A stretch of 64,000 nt of DNA from Paenibacillus plantarum (lineage in GTDB: Bacteria; Bacillota; Bacilli; Paenibacillales; NBRC-103111), in assembly GCF_013141695.1 (NCBI RefSeq), contig NZ_WHNY01000060.1, positions 124,001 through 188,000 of the forward strand, given 5' to 3'. Of this stretch, positions 9,333 to 17,909 are shown piece after piece. The position numbers and the translations under genes were made by a program. Positions within the stretch are counted from its first letter, which is position 1. Each line of letters begins with the position of its first letter. The notes below the pieces were generated by a model. It searched no databases. It was not told the origin of the DNA and saw only the letters and a program-made list of their open reading frames with translations.

Positions 9333-10358
9333 TTATTTTACTGGATTTTCTACTTTTACTTTACCAGAAACGATATCATCACGGATAGCTTTAACCTTCG
9401 TTACAACATCTTGTCCAACAAATGGACTTAGTGCTGAAGTTGTTTCTCTCGTAACGAATGTAAGACCAACGCCATCTTCTTTCAAGCCGTAGTCAACAGC
9501 GCCGAATTTGAACGTGCCATTTACGAAATCTTTCACAGTTTGGTAAGCAACAGCATCTGTACCTTTCAATTGGGAAAGTACGATATGCTGTGGATCTGTT
9601 AACGTACGGTCAATGTCTTGTCCGGACGTATAGAAGCCTTTTTCTTTCGCTGCTTCAAATACACCAAGATCGCCTACTGCGGATGCGCCTGCGATGAAGT
9701 CTGCGCCTTGCGAGAATTGTGTTAGTGCCAATTCTTTCGCTTTCGCTGGATCCGTGAAGCTGCCTACATAGTTAACGATGAACTTGGCATTCGGATTCGT
9801 TGCTTTCAAGCCCTCTTGGAAACCAACTGTGTATTTCTTAATAAGTGGGATATCAACGGCTGCAACCATACCTACAATGTTTTTCTTCGTAGAAAGACCA
9901 GCTGCCGCTCCAAGCAAGTAAGCTGCTTCATGTTCACGGAAAACAACGCTGCGAACATTCGGAAGATCAACAACGGTATCAATAATCGCGAAGGATTTCT
10001 TCGGATTCTCAGTTGCTACTTTTTTAAGTGCATCCTCAGCTGTGAAGGAGCTTGTAATAATGAGATCATAATTATCAGCAACGGCTGCGCGCAGGTTTTG
10101 CTCGATCGCGCTCGCATCTGCGGATTCTACGGTTTTAACAGTAACACCAAATTCTTTGCTAGCTTTCTTAACACCCTCATCCATTTGTGTGAAGAACGGG
10201 TTAACGCCGATTTTCTCAGGCGTAATAAGGATAATTTTCTTATCGGACTTAGCTGCTGGTGCACCGGATGCTGCAGGTGATGCTGTATCTGTCTTTGCTG
10301 CCCCACAGCCCGTTAGTAAAACAGTTGCGGCAAGAACGGAAAATATGACTTTTTTCAT
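9333..10358 (-). CDS. nupN: BMP-family nucleoside-binding lipoprotein (NupN-like)
   Basis: This 341-residue extracellular substrate-binding lipoprotein is of the basic membrane protein (BMP) family and binds nucleosides. MKKVIFSVLAATVLLTGC gives a type II signal with lipobox cysteine at residue 18. It is followed by a low-complexity Ala/Ser linker, then a periplasmic-binding fold with LITPEKIGVNPFFTQMDEG, IITSSFTAEDAL, GMVAAVDIPLIKKYTVGFQEG and the QGADFIAGASA segment. ATG 10358 is preceded by GGGGAGAG. It is the first gene of the operon, 94 bases before the ATPase. Confidence 0.92.
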   Translation of the reverse strand: MKKVIFSVLAATVLLTGCGAAKTDTASPAASGAPAAKSDKKIILITPEKIGVNPFFTQMDEGVKKASKEFGVTVKTVESADASAIEQNLRAAVADNYDLIITSSFTAEDALKKVATENPKKSFAIIDTVVDLPNVRSVVFREHEAAYLLGAAAGLSTKKNIVGMVAAVDIPLIKKYTVGFQEGLKATNPNAKFIVNYVGSFTDPAKAKELALTQFSQGADFIAGASAVGDLGVFEAAKEKGFYTSGQDIDRTLTDPQHIVLSQLKGTDAVAYQTVKDFVNGTFKFGAVDYGLKEDGVGLTFVTRETTSALSPFVGQDVVTKVKAIRDDIVSGKVKVENPVK

Positions 10359-10737
10359 GATATATCTCTCCCCTAATCTATTTATGTATGAATTAACCAA
10401 TGACATAATTATATCCTACTAAAAAAGTCGGATATAGTCAAAGGGATTATTTTCCGATTCGACAAAATCATCCAAAATTCTACAAACTCGAAAGCCTAAC
10501 GGTTATTATACTAAAATGTACGAGCACAATCCATCTCTTTCAATAAAATACCAGTACTAACAGGTGAAAGGCAGAAATCTGAATCATGGATAGTGTAGCT
10601 GAACATCGGTTTACTCGCCAAATGAAGAAATGTTTATCACCCTGTAGAACGAGATATAGGCAGGACAAGCGTGAGACATTAGTATAAGTGTAAGCGCTTA
10701 AACATGCGCTAAATTTGGAGAAGAGGGTGATTCATTG
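10359..10737. promoter_or_regulatory. Divergent control region: nup operon and giant lyase gene
   Basis: This stretch has no gene. On the minus strand a TATAAT box near 10409-10414 sits inside an ATATCC...GGATAT inverted repeat, and TTGACT lies upstream at an over-long spacing of 22 bases. The promoter is therefore plausible but not clean. I looked for a purine riboswitch core on this strand and did not see one. On the plus strand the cre-like site is listed separately. Confidence 0.4.
10683..10702 (+). promoter_or_regulatory. Putative CcpA cre site next to a -10-like box
   Basis: TGTAAGCGCTTAAA at 10689-10702 fits the low-GC Gram-positive cre pattern with a CG-centred near-palindrome. TATAAG lies directly upstream at 10683-10688. 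If that is the -10 box, CcpA would block the lyase gene during growth on preferred sugars. The -35 is weak, so this is a motif-based inference. Confidence 0.5.
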
Positions 10738-13700
10738 ATGCGTGGAAAAAGGAGAGGGAGCTTGGCATTGCTCATGGTTATGTTAACCAGCTTATTGCTG
10801 CCTCCAGGTTTGGGAGCTGTAAGCCCGGCTGTGGGCCAGGCGGAAGAGGTGAACGTGATCCAGAATGGCTCGTTCGAGAATTTGACGCCGACCGTGCAGC
10901 CAGGGTGGACGACGAGAACAGCGGATAAATGGGGAATATGGGTGGATACGACGGTTACGACTGTCGCTCCAATCGTGACGGTAGATACGATTTATCATCC
11001 CGATGGCTTAAGATCATTGAAGATCAGCTCACCTGCTCCGAACAAAAGCCGACTGACGGTGAACCAAGGCAATATTCCTGTCATACCTAACCAAGAGTAT
11101 CGGATGTCGGCCAAATTCAAAACACAAGTGTTGACAGGCGATAACAGCACATATGGTGTCAACATTCGTGCTGTGTATTTAAATTCGACAGGGGGAGTCA
11201 TAAAAACGGACTACATTACACCTGTGAATACACCCGTTCGTGGGAACATCACGGATTTCAAAACCTATACATCGTCCACAATTGCACCGCCAGATGCTGT
11301 AACCTCACGAATGGATATTGAGTACAATCGCGTTACCGGCAATGTGTGGATCGACGATGTTCAATTTAAACCATACACCTCTCTCCAAGGTCTTTCTTTC
11401 CTTGATACCTCAGGAATGATACAGGTTGGTGGTGTTGTAACAGCGCCGCTCGTACGCACACCTATCAACACATCAGATCTTGTTCAGAAATGGACATCAT
11501 CGGATCCGAGTGTAGCTACTGTGGATAGTACAGGTGTCATCACAGGGCTGACACCGGGGACTGTGAAGATTTCAGTTTCCTCCCAGGATGATAAGTTCAG
11601 TGCTTCCTACACCGTGATTGTTACCCAAGCCAGCTTGCTGAAAAATGGGGGATTTGAAACACTTGCAGCTGGTTCAGGAAACGGCTTCACAGACTGGCAA
11701 GCCACGGACTGGACAGCCTCGGCTGCGTACGGCAGCCCGACAGTTACTGTGGATGATGCCGTTTATGGTATGGGCTCTCATGCCTTAAGCATCCGTGCAA
11801 CGGTCAATAGTAAAGCTTCTGCTGTGCAAAGGAACATTCCCGTTACGGCAGGTGGATGGTATCGACTCAGCGGCAAAATAAAAACCGAAGCCCTTACAGG
11901 TACAGGCGCCTCGCTTCGTTTGAATTGGAATGGATCGGGTGGATCCGTGCTGGGGACAGTTTATGGGCCCACGCCATCTGTCAAGGGCACATCTGCGAAT
12001 TGGCAGAGCTATGAAGGCCTTTTTCAAGCCCCAACGGGGACTCTGAATGCCAGTCTTTATGCGTACTATGAGACGGGAACAGGCAAAGCTTGGTTCGATG
12101 ATCTGCAGATCATCCCTTGGGTTCCACTTACAGGTCTCACCCCGGATGGCGAATTAACGCGCAGCTTAAGCATCGGGGGAGGCGTGTCCCTGAATGTATA
12201 CGGGAGCCCCGCGAATGCGACGGATCAGCGTGTCACGTGGTCTTCCTCACGCCCCGACATTGCGGATGTGACTTACGATGGCCGTGTCACTGCGAAAGCA
12301 CAAGGAAAGGCAGTCGTTACAGCAACCTCTATCGAACGTGGATGGACGAAATCTTATACTATTTATGTTATGGCGATTAGTAATGGTGGATTTGAAACCA
12401 CCGTACCGATTACAGCCGGCTGGACCAGTGCTAAGCCATTCGGGTGGACGCTTTATTTTGCCTCGACAGATAAGCCTACGGTTTCATTAGATACATCGAT
12501 AAAGAAGGAAGGTGATAATTCCTTAAAAATTGATGCGAATTTATCGGGTAAAGCAGTCGTGTATACCCCTATCGAGGGGGCCGTTTCAGGCCAAAGCTAT
12601 AAAGTAAGTGGTTGGTTGAAGCAGCAAAACGGGGGAAGTAATGTCTACTTACGGATACTTTACCTCAAAGCGGATAACTCGCCAGTCCTGCCGTCGCCGA
12701 ATTTCTTCGATGTGATCCCCTCTACGGGCGTGCAAGACAGTAATGGGTGGACTTACTACGAGAGCATTATTACGGTACCAGATCTTACAGTAAGTGCTCG
12801 CGTGGAAGTGGCTTTTGAGCTAGGGAAGGGAACACTCTGGGCGGATGACATTAAGGTTATTCCTTGGGTACCTGTCTCGAGCATCCAACTGGATCAGGGA
12901 AATGGTCAATTGGCTATCGGAGAGAGCAAGGTGGTAACCGCAACATTACAACCAAGTGAGGTCACCAATCCGTCACTCAGCTGGACGTCTGATCATGCGA
13001 ACATCGCCACGGTTGTCGGCAGCAGCACGAATCCTTTGCAAGCCACAGTCACCGGCATGGCTCCAGGCATTGCAACGATTCGTGCCTCAGCAGAGAGTCA
13101 CAAACCTGGTGAAACGGGACGCTTTGCAACCTATACCGTCATTGTTGGCACAGAAACAGATATCACCGCTTCGGACGATCATGTCAGTGTCAATGAAGAT
13201 CAGGGAGTATCACGCAGTGTGCTCGCTACCGATGCGGCAGGGGATTCCCTAACCACCACGGTCATACTAAAGCCTTTGCACGGGTCAGCATCGATACGTG
13301 AAAATGGCTCATGGATCTATTATCCTGATGCCGAATATAACGGGGAAGATACCTTTACATTGTTGATTGCCGACGGGCATGATCACTTTGAGCTTTCCAA
13401 GATCACGTTAACGATCCTCCCCGTACAGGATGTTCCTGTCATGGATAGTGTTCAAACTAGTCTGGGAACCGTACGCGACTCGGCGATCTCAGGTGTTGTC
13501 AAGGCGAGGGATAAGGATAACGATGTCTTCACTTTCACTAAAAAGCCCGGTCAAGGACCGCAAAACGGTAATTTTACACTAGACCCTGCTAGTGGGGCAT
13601 GGACCTACACGCCAAATGTAGGCTATACGGGCTATGATCGTTTTCAAATTGAGGTTAGTGACGGACACGGTGGTGTTGATACCACAACCTTCAGCATATA

Positions 13701-16299
13701 TGCGGGGTTACCTGGTTCTGAGATGATCGCTTCGCTGATCGCCCGTCATCCGGCCACAGGAGCTGCTCACCCGCGGTTATATGCAACAACGGATGACTTT
13801 GATCGGATTCGTGGACTTATTCAGACCGATCCAATTATGCAGGAATGGTATGCGAAGGTCAAAGCTCTAGCTGATGATATGCTGGACGATCCGTTACTCA
13901 CCTATACGATTACCGATCCAACAACCGCAGGCGCTACCGTTCTACCGCTCGCACAAGCACTAATGAAACGTATTCAGCCACTCGCCTTTATGTATCAAAT
14001 AACGAATGATTCCAGCTATGCTACTGCGGCCATCGCTCAACTGAATTTGATGGCGGATACTCAAGCCTATCCGGATTGGAATGGCGGACTTATTAACTTC
14101 CTCAGTATTTCGGAAATGGGGAATGTGGCTTCCATTGGGTATGATTGGCTCTATGACGCCATGACACAGCAGGAGCGGGATAATCTTCGTACGCGCATCG
14201 TACAAGAAGTTTTGCTGAAGGCGAAGGATGCTTATAGCAGTAAAGTATGGTGGACGACTTCACCGAGCAACTGGAACTTAGTTGTGAATGGCGGTCTCAC
14301 AGCTGCCTCGTTGACTATCGGCGATGAAACAGATGCAAGAGCGACTGCTGAAAGTGTTTTGCAAAGTGCACTGACCTCAGTTCAGGTTGGTCTTGGCGTT
14401 TTTGCACAGCAGGGGGATTGGCCCGAAGGCACGGGCTATTGGGATTATGCGACAGAATACTTAGCCTATATGATCTCGGCCTTGCGTACAAATCTGGGCA
14501 CAGATTATGGTTTCTTCCATCAACCTGGCATTGCGGAGACATCGAGTTTCATGGCTAATTTGCACAGCTATAATGGGCCTTTTAATTACTCGGACTCACT
14601 GAACACACTCGTGGATACACCACAGCTGCTGTTTTTTGCTGACTTACTGAATTCTCCTGATGTGACTTGGTATCGGAACTTTACGTATAGTAAGAATAAA
14701 TTGGCTGAACCACTCGATCTGATTTGGTATCGTCCAGGGACCTTCGGAAGTAGTGATCCTGCCTCCTTAGATGCCCTGTACAATCATCGTTTGAAAAACA
14801 ATATCGCCACGTTTCGTGATTCATGGAAAGACCCGAATGGCAGCTTTGTTGGGATAAAAGGTGGCATAACGGATTACGCGATTACCAACTCGACACATGC
14901 CGATTTGGATATTGGAACGTTCGTGATGGATGCCCTTGGCGTCCGATGGGCAGTTGATCTCGGCAAGGATAATTATGGCTTATATAACTATTCCTATGTG
15001 TATCTAGATAAAAACCCGAACAGATGGGATTATTACCGCACGCGGGCTGAAGGATCTAATACACTCGTTATTAATCTTGATGAGGGTCCTGATCAGGCAA
15101 TCGACGCCAAAGCGCCAATCATCGCTTACGATTCAAAGCCAGCAGGCGGTTATGCGGTTGTGGATATGACGTCAGCCTACAAGAAGGATGTCGTATTTGC
15201 TAAGCGCGGTATGATGCTAGGCCAGGATCGCGGCTCTTTCCTTGTACAGGATGAGGTGCAACTGAAGGCTCCTTCTAATCTCTATTGGTTCATGCATACC
15301 GAAGCCGAGATTACGTTGTTAGATGCGGGTAAATCAGCTATTTTGAAGCAAAATGGGAAACGATTATACGCTCAAATTGTATCCCCAGGCACAGGAAGCT
15401 TCGAAGTCATGGAAGCGAAAACGTTACAGACGAATAAGCCGGCAGGTGAAGCTGTCAATAGTGGGCAGAAAAAGTTAACGATTCATTTCCCAGTGGCCAA
15501 TGATTTCGTGACCATCGCAGTACGCTTCACGCCACTACTGTCATCGGAAGATTTGCCTACGGACACACCGATCGTGACACCGTTGCAGTCGTGGAGCATT
15601 GACTCTGCACCATCAGCGCTGCTGTCCGAGCTGAAGCTGAATGGTGTACCCTTGGCGAACTTCGAGCCATTGAAGAAAAAGTATGCCGTAGAGCTTCCGT
15701 TCACCGTTCAAGGCACGCCGGTCGTCACGGCCGTGAGTGCGGATCCGAATGACACAGTTACGATTACACAAGCAACAGAAATACCAGGCATGGTTATTGT
15801 TGAAGTGACCGATGACCAGGGGATATCTAGATCAAGTAAGTATCTAATCGATTTAGCTCGTGGCGTCTATTCAGGGATTTTAGAGGATTTCCCCGTACTG
15901 CCTACCACCTATGTTGCAGATAGTGGACCACAAGGTAATGCATGGCCAGGGACGAATGCCATAGACAACAATCCGAATACGTACTGGTCCGTAAGCGGGC
16001 CGAATACGATTGATTTCGATCTTGGCTCTGAGACGAAAGCGACGTATGCCGGGATTTCCTGGGTACGCGGGAATGAACGCCGATTTAATTTCAATATATT
16101 ATCATCGTTGGATGGGGTGAACTGGACTCAGATCTATCAGGGTCCGAGTTCTGGAAAAGTAACTGGAACATATGAAATATATGATATTCCAGACACAACA
16201 GCGCGGTATCTTCGCATAGCTGTGAATGGCAATAACAATAGCGCTGTTAGCTCCGTAACAGAAGTGATGGTTTACGGGGAGCAACCGCCTGTGGAATAG
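10738..16299 (+). CDS. Secreted modular heparinase II/III-like polysaccharide lyase with carbohydrate-binding modules
   Basis: This 1853-residue exported protein has a signal peptide (basic MRGKRRG, hydrophobic core, VGQA cleavage near 37). Visible modules in order: three CBM4/9-like lectin domains (about 40-218, 299-460, 546-707; each opens with N-G-x-FE and ends W-x-DD), alternating with three BIG2 domains (WTSSDPSVATVD, WSSSRPDIADVT, WTSDHANIATVV). Two VCBS/cadherin-like repeats follow (805-1000), then a heparinase II/III-type core (about 1010-1600) with NWNLVVNGG near 1177 and HADLDIGTFVMDALG near 1386. A cadherin-like beta-sandwich and a C-terminal F5/8 type C (CBM32-like) domain (about 1710-1850) close it. 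The toroid plus beta-sandwich fold suggests uronic-acid polysaccharide lysis. The substrate and PL family are not assigned. No cell-wall anchor is visible. Confidence 0.85.
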   Translation: MRGKRRGSLALLMVMLTSLLLPPGLGAVSPAVGQAEEVNVIQNGSFENLTPTVQPGWTTRTADKWGIWVDTTVTTVAPIVTVDTIYHPDGLRSLKISSPAPNKSRLTVNQGNIPVIPNQEYRMSAKFKTQVLTGDNSTYGVNIRAVYLNSTGGVIKTDYITPVNTPVRGNITDFKTYTSSTIAPPDAVTSRMDIEYNRVTGNVWIDDVQFKPYTSLQGLSFLDTSGMIQVGGVVTAPLVRTPINTSDLVQKWTSSDPSVATVDSTGVITGLTPGTVKISVSSQDDKFSASYTVIVTQASLLKNGGFETLAAGSGNGFTDWQATDWTASAAYGSPTVTVDDAVYGMGSHALSIRATVNSKASAVQRNIPVTAGGWYRLSGKIKTEALTGTGASLRLNWNGSGGSVLGTVYGPTPSVKGTSANWQSYEGLFQAPTGTLNASLYAYYETGTGKAWFDDLQIIPWVPLTGLTPDGELTRSLSIGGGVSLNVYGSPANATDQRVTWSSSRPDIADVTYDGRVTAKAQGKAVVTATSIERGWTKSYTIYVMAISNGGFETTVPITAGWTSAKPFGWTLYFASTDKPTVSLDTSIKKEGDNSLKIDANLSGKAVVYTPIEGAVSGQSYKVSGWLKQQNGGSNVYLRILYLKADNSPVLPSPNFFDVIPSTGVQDSNGWTYYESIITVPDLTVSARVEVAFELGKGTLWADDIKVIPWVPVSSIQLDQGNGQLAIGESKVVTATLQPSEVTNPSLSWTSDHANIATVVGSSTNPLQATVTGMAPGIATIRASAESHKPGETGRFATYTVIVGTETDITASDDHVSVNEDQGVSRSVLATDAAGDSLTTTVILKPLHGSASIRENGSWIYYPDAEYNGEDTFTLLIADGHDHFELSKITLTILPVQDVPVMDSVQTSLGTVRDSAISGVVKARDKDNDVFTFTKKPGQGPQNGNFTLDPASGAWTYTPNVGYTGYDRFQIEVSDGHGGVDTTTFSIYAGLPGSEMIASLIARHPATGAAHPRLYATTDDFDRIRGLIQTDPIMQEWYAKVKALADDMLDDPLLTYTITDPTTAGATVLPLAQALMKRIQPLAFMYQITNDSSYATAAIAQLNLMADTQAYPDWNGGLINFLSISEMGNVASIGYDWLYDAMTQQERDNLRTRIVQEVLLKAKDAYSSKVWWTTSPSNWNLVVNGGLTAASLTIGDETDARATAESVLQSALTSVQVGLGVFAQQGDWPEGTGYWDYATEYLAYMISALRTNLGTDYGFFHQPGIAETSSFMANLHSYNGPFNYSDSLNTLVDTPQLLFFADLLNSPDVTWYRNFTYSKNKLAEPLDLIWYRPGTFGSSDPASLDALYNHRLKNNIATFRDSWKDPNGSFVGIKGGITDYAITNSTHADLDIGTFVMDALGVRWAVDLGKDNYGLYNYSYVYLDKNPNRWDYYRTRAEGSNTLVINLDEGPDQAIDAKAPIIAYDSKPAGGYAVVDMTSAYKKDVVFAKRGMMLGQDRGSFLVQDEVQLKAPSNLYWFMHTEAEITLLDAGKSAILKQNGKRLYAQIVSPGTGSFEVMEAKTLQTNKPAGEAVNSGQKKLTIHFPVANDFVTIAVRFTPLLSSEDLPTDTPIVTPLQSWSIDSAPSALLSELKLNGVPLANFEPLKKKYAVELPFTVQGTPVVTAVSADPNDTVTITQATEIPGMVIVEVTDDQGISRSSKYLIDLARGVYSGILEDFPVLPTTYVADSGPQGNAWPGTNAIDNNPNTYWSVSGPNTIDFDLGSETKATYAGISWVRGNERRFNFNILSSLDGVNWTQIYQGPSSGKVTGTYEIYDIPDTTARYLRIAVNGNNNSAVSSVTEVMVYGEQPPVE

Positions 16300-16329
16300 T
16301 AGCGGTTCATGTGATGAAGTAATAGGAAG

Positions 16330-16367
16330 AACCTTCGCTGCCCAGTAGGGTGGCGAAGGTTTTTTTG
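16330..16367 (+). terminator. Terminator after the giant lyase gene
   Basis: AACCTTCGC pairs with GCGAAGGTT and is followed by a T7 run, 31 bases after the stop codon. Confidence 0.9.
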
Positions 16368-16417
16368 TGTCTACGCATGCCAGACAATTAAGCTTCCATC
16401 TTGAGATTAAGGGTAGC

Positions 16418-16617
16418 TACCAAATAACAGGAAAACATACAGGTAATTCAGTGCAAATCTTCGATTTTGAAGAAGTAAATGGAAAACATGCAGTTATTTC
16501 CATTCGATAACCTCAGAAACAGCAAAAACTCAAAAATTACCTACCTATTTTCCAGTTATTCTTCTAAATCCAGCTGAAATCGCAACAATAACGGGATGTT
16601 TTCCAGTTATTGTTGCG
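16418..16617. repeat. Intergenic repeat element, copy A
   Basis: This AT-rich, about 200-base block has an imperfect dyad layout: AACAGGAAAACATACAGGTAA, ATGGAAAACATGCAGTTATT, and then the reverse-oriented TATTTTCCAGTTATT and TGTTTTCCAGTTATTG. The same architecture and the same TTTTCCAGTTATT words recur at 53590-53790. I recall similar blocks between genes in Paenibacillus genomes, but the copy number here cannot be checked. It lies between the lyase terminator and the MFS relic. Confidence 0.55.
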
Positions 16618-17160
16618 TGTGGTCGTTACTCTCTATCGTTCCTTCCTGCATTCGAAGCGTCATCCAGGCACTCCCTCCGTAAATGAACGCACTCACGTAA
16701 AACAACACATCAATTGTAAGCCAATCAATAATATAACCGCCAATAAGAACAGCAAATCCAGATGCTACGGATGTCCAAAAGTGGTAATTCCCAAGCGTAC
16801 CGCCGCGGTTCCCGGGCCTAGTCCCATCAGCTAGCAATCCTCGCTCGCTCATTTTCTACATGGAATTGCATACACCCATGAAAGCTTTGAGAAGCAAGAC
16901 GAAGCCGTAAGAAGGAATCCAAGGGAAGATGAGAATCGTTGCCATCATGCCTAGTGAGCTGCTTGCCATGAGCTTTTTTGACGAGCGATCTACGAGCTTC
17001 CCCAGCCAAATGGCGGATGCTGCCGAGCTTATTGTGAAAATGGCAAAAGCGAGGCCATGTGCGGAATACGTACTGCCGAGATTTTTCAGAAACAACAAGT
17101 AGTAGGGATATATTATAGCACGGCATTGTTCAAATACAATTGCCGCAACCCCCAAATACG
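16607..17160 (-). pseudogene. MFS transporter remnant (C-terminal half, in-frame stop)
   Basis: Two minus-strand pieces in one frame give the second half of a major facilitator transporter: roughly TM7-12, with AIIYPYYLLFLKNLGSTYS, a cytoplasmic GKLVDRSSKKLM loop, then NYHFWTSVASGFAVLIGGYI. A TAG at 16856-16858 splits the frame, followed one codon later by the Met of the downstream piece. The N-terminal half is absent: homology stops near 17160, exactly where base composition turns GC-rich. This looks like a host gene cut by insertion or deletion and then further decayed. Confidence 0.8.
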
Positions 17161-17192
17161 GCACAGCCTGCGCCACATCGAACCGAATGCAC

Positions 17193-17227
17193 AAAATCGA
17201 ACCCGGTTTCAAACCGGATTCGATTTT
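17193..17227. repeat. Inverted repeat at the composition junction
   Basis: AAAATCGAACCCGGTTT and AAACCGGATTCGATTTTT form a long near-perfect hairpin with A and T flanks, so it could act as a bidirectional terminator. It sits about 30 bases inside the GC-rich block, next to the broken MFS gene. Confidence 0.7.
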
Positions 17228-17345
17228 TGCGTCCTTCCCCCCAAAGCCCGGCAGCCTTATCGTAAAACGTGCTAGGCATGATGGGACGAACGCCGGCCGA
17301 GCCTGCTCGGAACGGCGGACGTCGCATACGATGGGAGGCTTAGGA

Positions 17346-17426
17346 GTGAAGGTCAACTGGCTCAATCTGATGAAACGCAACGGCGCATTGCTGATACTCG
17401 CGCTGCAGATGAAATCACGACTTTAA
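17346..17426 (+). pseudogene. LplB-type sugar ABC permease, N-terminal fossil
   Basis: GTG 17346 follows GGGAGG and AGGAG motifs and opens a 26-codon frame reading VKVNWLNLMKRNGALLILAL, which closely parallels the start of the intact LplB-like permease at 36705 (IKTFKRNGALLFLTLPM). The similarity ends at the Gln-Met after LAL, and a stop follows a few codons later. Nothing of the remaining roughly 280 residues is left. I read it as the 5-prime stub of a deleted permease gene. Confidence 0.75.
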
Positions 17427-17473
17427 ATTCCTTGCGCCCATTAAAATCAAAAAACAATGGAAACGGGGGGATT

Positions 17474-17778
17474 CGGAGCTTTCCGTCAAGCCGTTTACGA
17501 AAGCGGTGGCTGTTGGCCAGCTCTACTCGACGCTGAAAGCGATCTGCAAATCGTTGGAAAATCCGGAGCGGGCGCTTATGTTGCTCGAGCTGATGAATAC
17601 GGACAAAGAGCTGTACAACGTGATGAAGTTCGGCCTGGAAAATTAGTACTACAAGAAGGCTGGAGCGAACCGGATTGAAAAAATGCCGGACACGTACCAG
17701 TTCGACGGCTGGCAGCTTGACAACAAGTTTAACGCCTATTTGCTGCCCGGTCAGCCGTTCGTGCGGTTTAACCGCTGA
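17474..17778 (+). pseudogene. Sugar ABC transporter binding protein, internal fossil
   Basis: One plus-strand frame reads GQLYSTLKAICKSLENPERA, then LMNTDKELYNVMKFGLEN, a TAG at 17644-17646, and then KMPDTYQFDGWQLDNKFNAY and LLPGQP before TGA 17776. It aligns residue by residue with the intact binding protein at 38642 (YSTVSAISKSSKNPERA, INTDKDLYNLMTFGIEN, EKTPDTYQFDAWMLGNQFN). Both ends are missing. With the permease stub 50 bases upstream it marks an LplB...binding-protein operon that lost most of its length. Confidence 0.85.
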
Positions 17779-17909
17779 GCCGACGGCTTTGCGCTGAATA
17801 AAGGCGGATGCGGGAGGAGGGGAGTTAACGTTCGATTCCCCGGAAGTCGGAAGATAGCAGACGGTAAGGAACGAAAATTCGATCGGTATCTTAAAGGAGG
17901 TTATCTACC

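Noticed and set aside
10359..10737. Purine riboswitch upstream of the nucleoside transporter
   Set aside because: I looked for the conserved three-way-junction words on the minus strand and did not find them.
16607..16852. Small independent membrane protein gene
   Set aside because: It is in the same frame as the upstream MFS piece, separated only by TAG plus one codon, so it is the end of the broken transporter.
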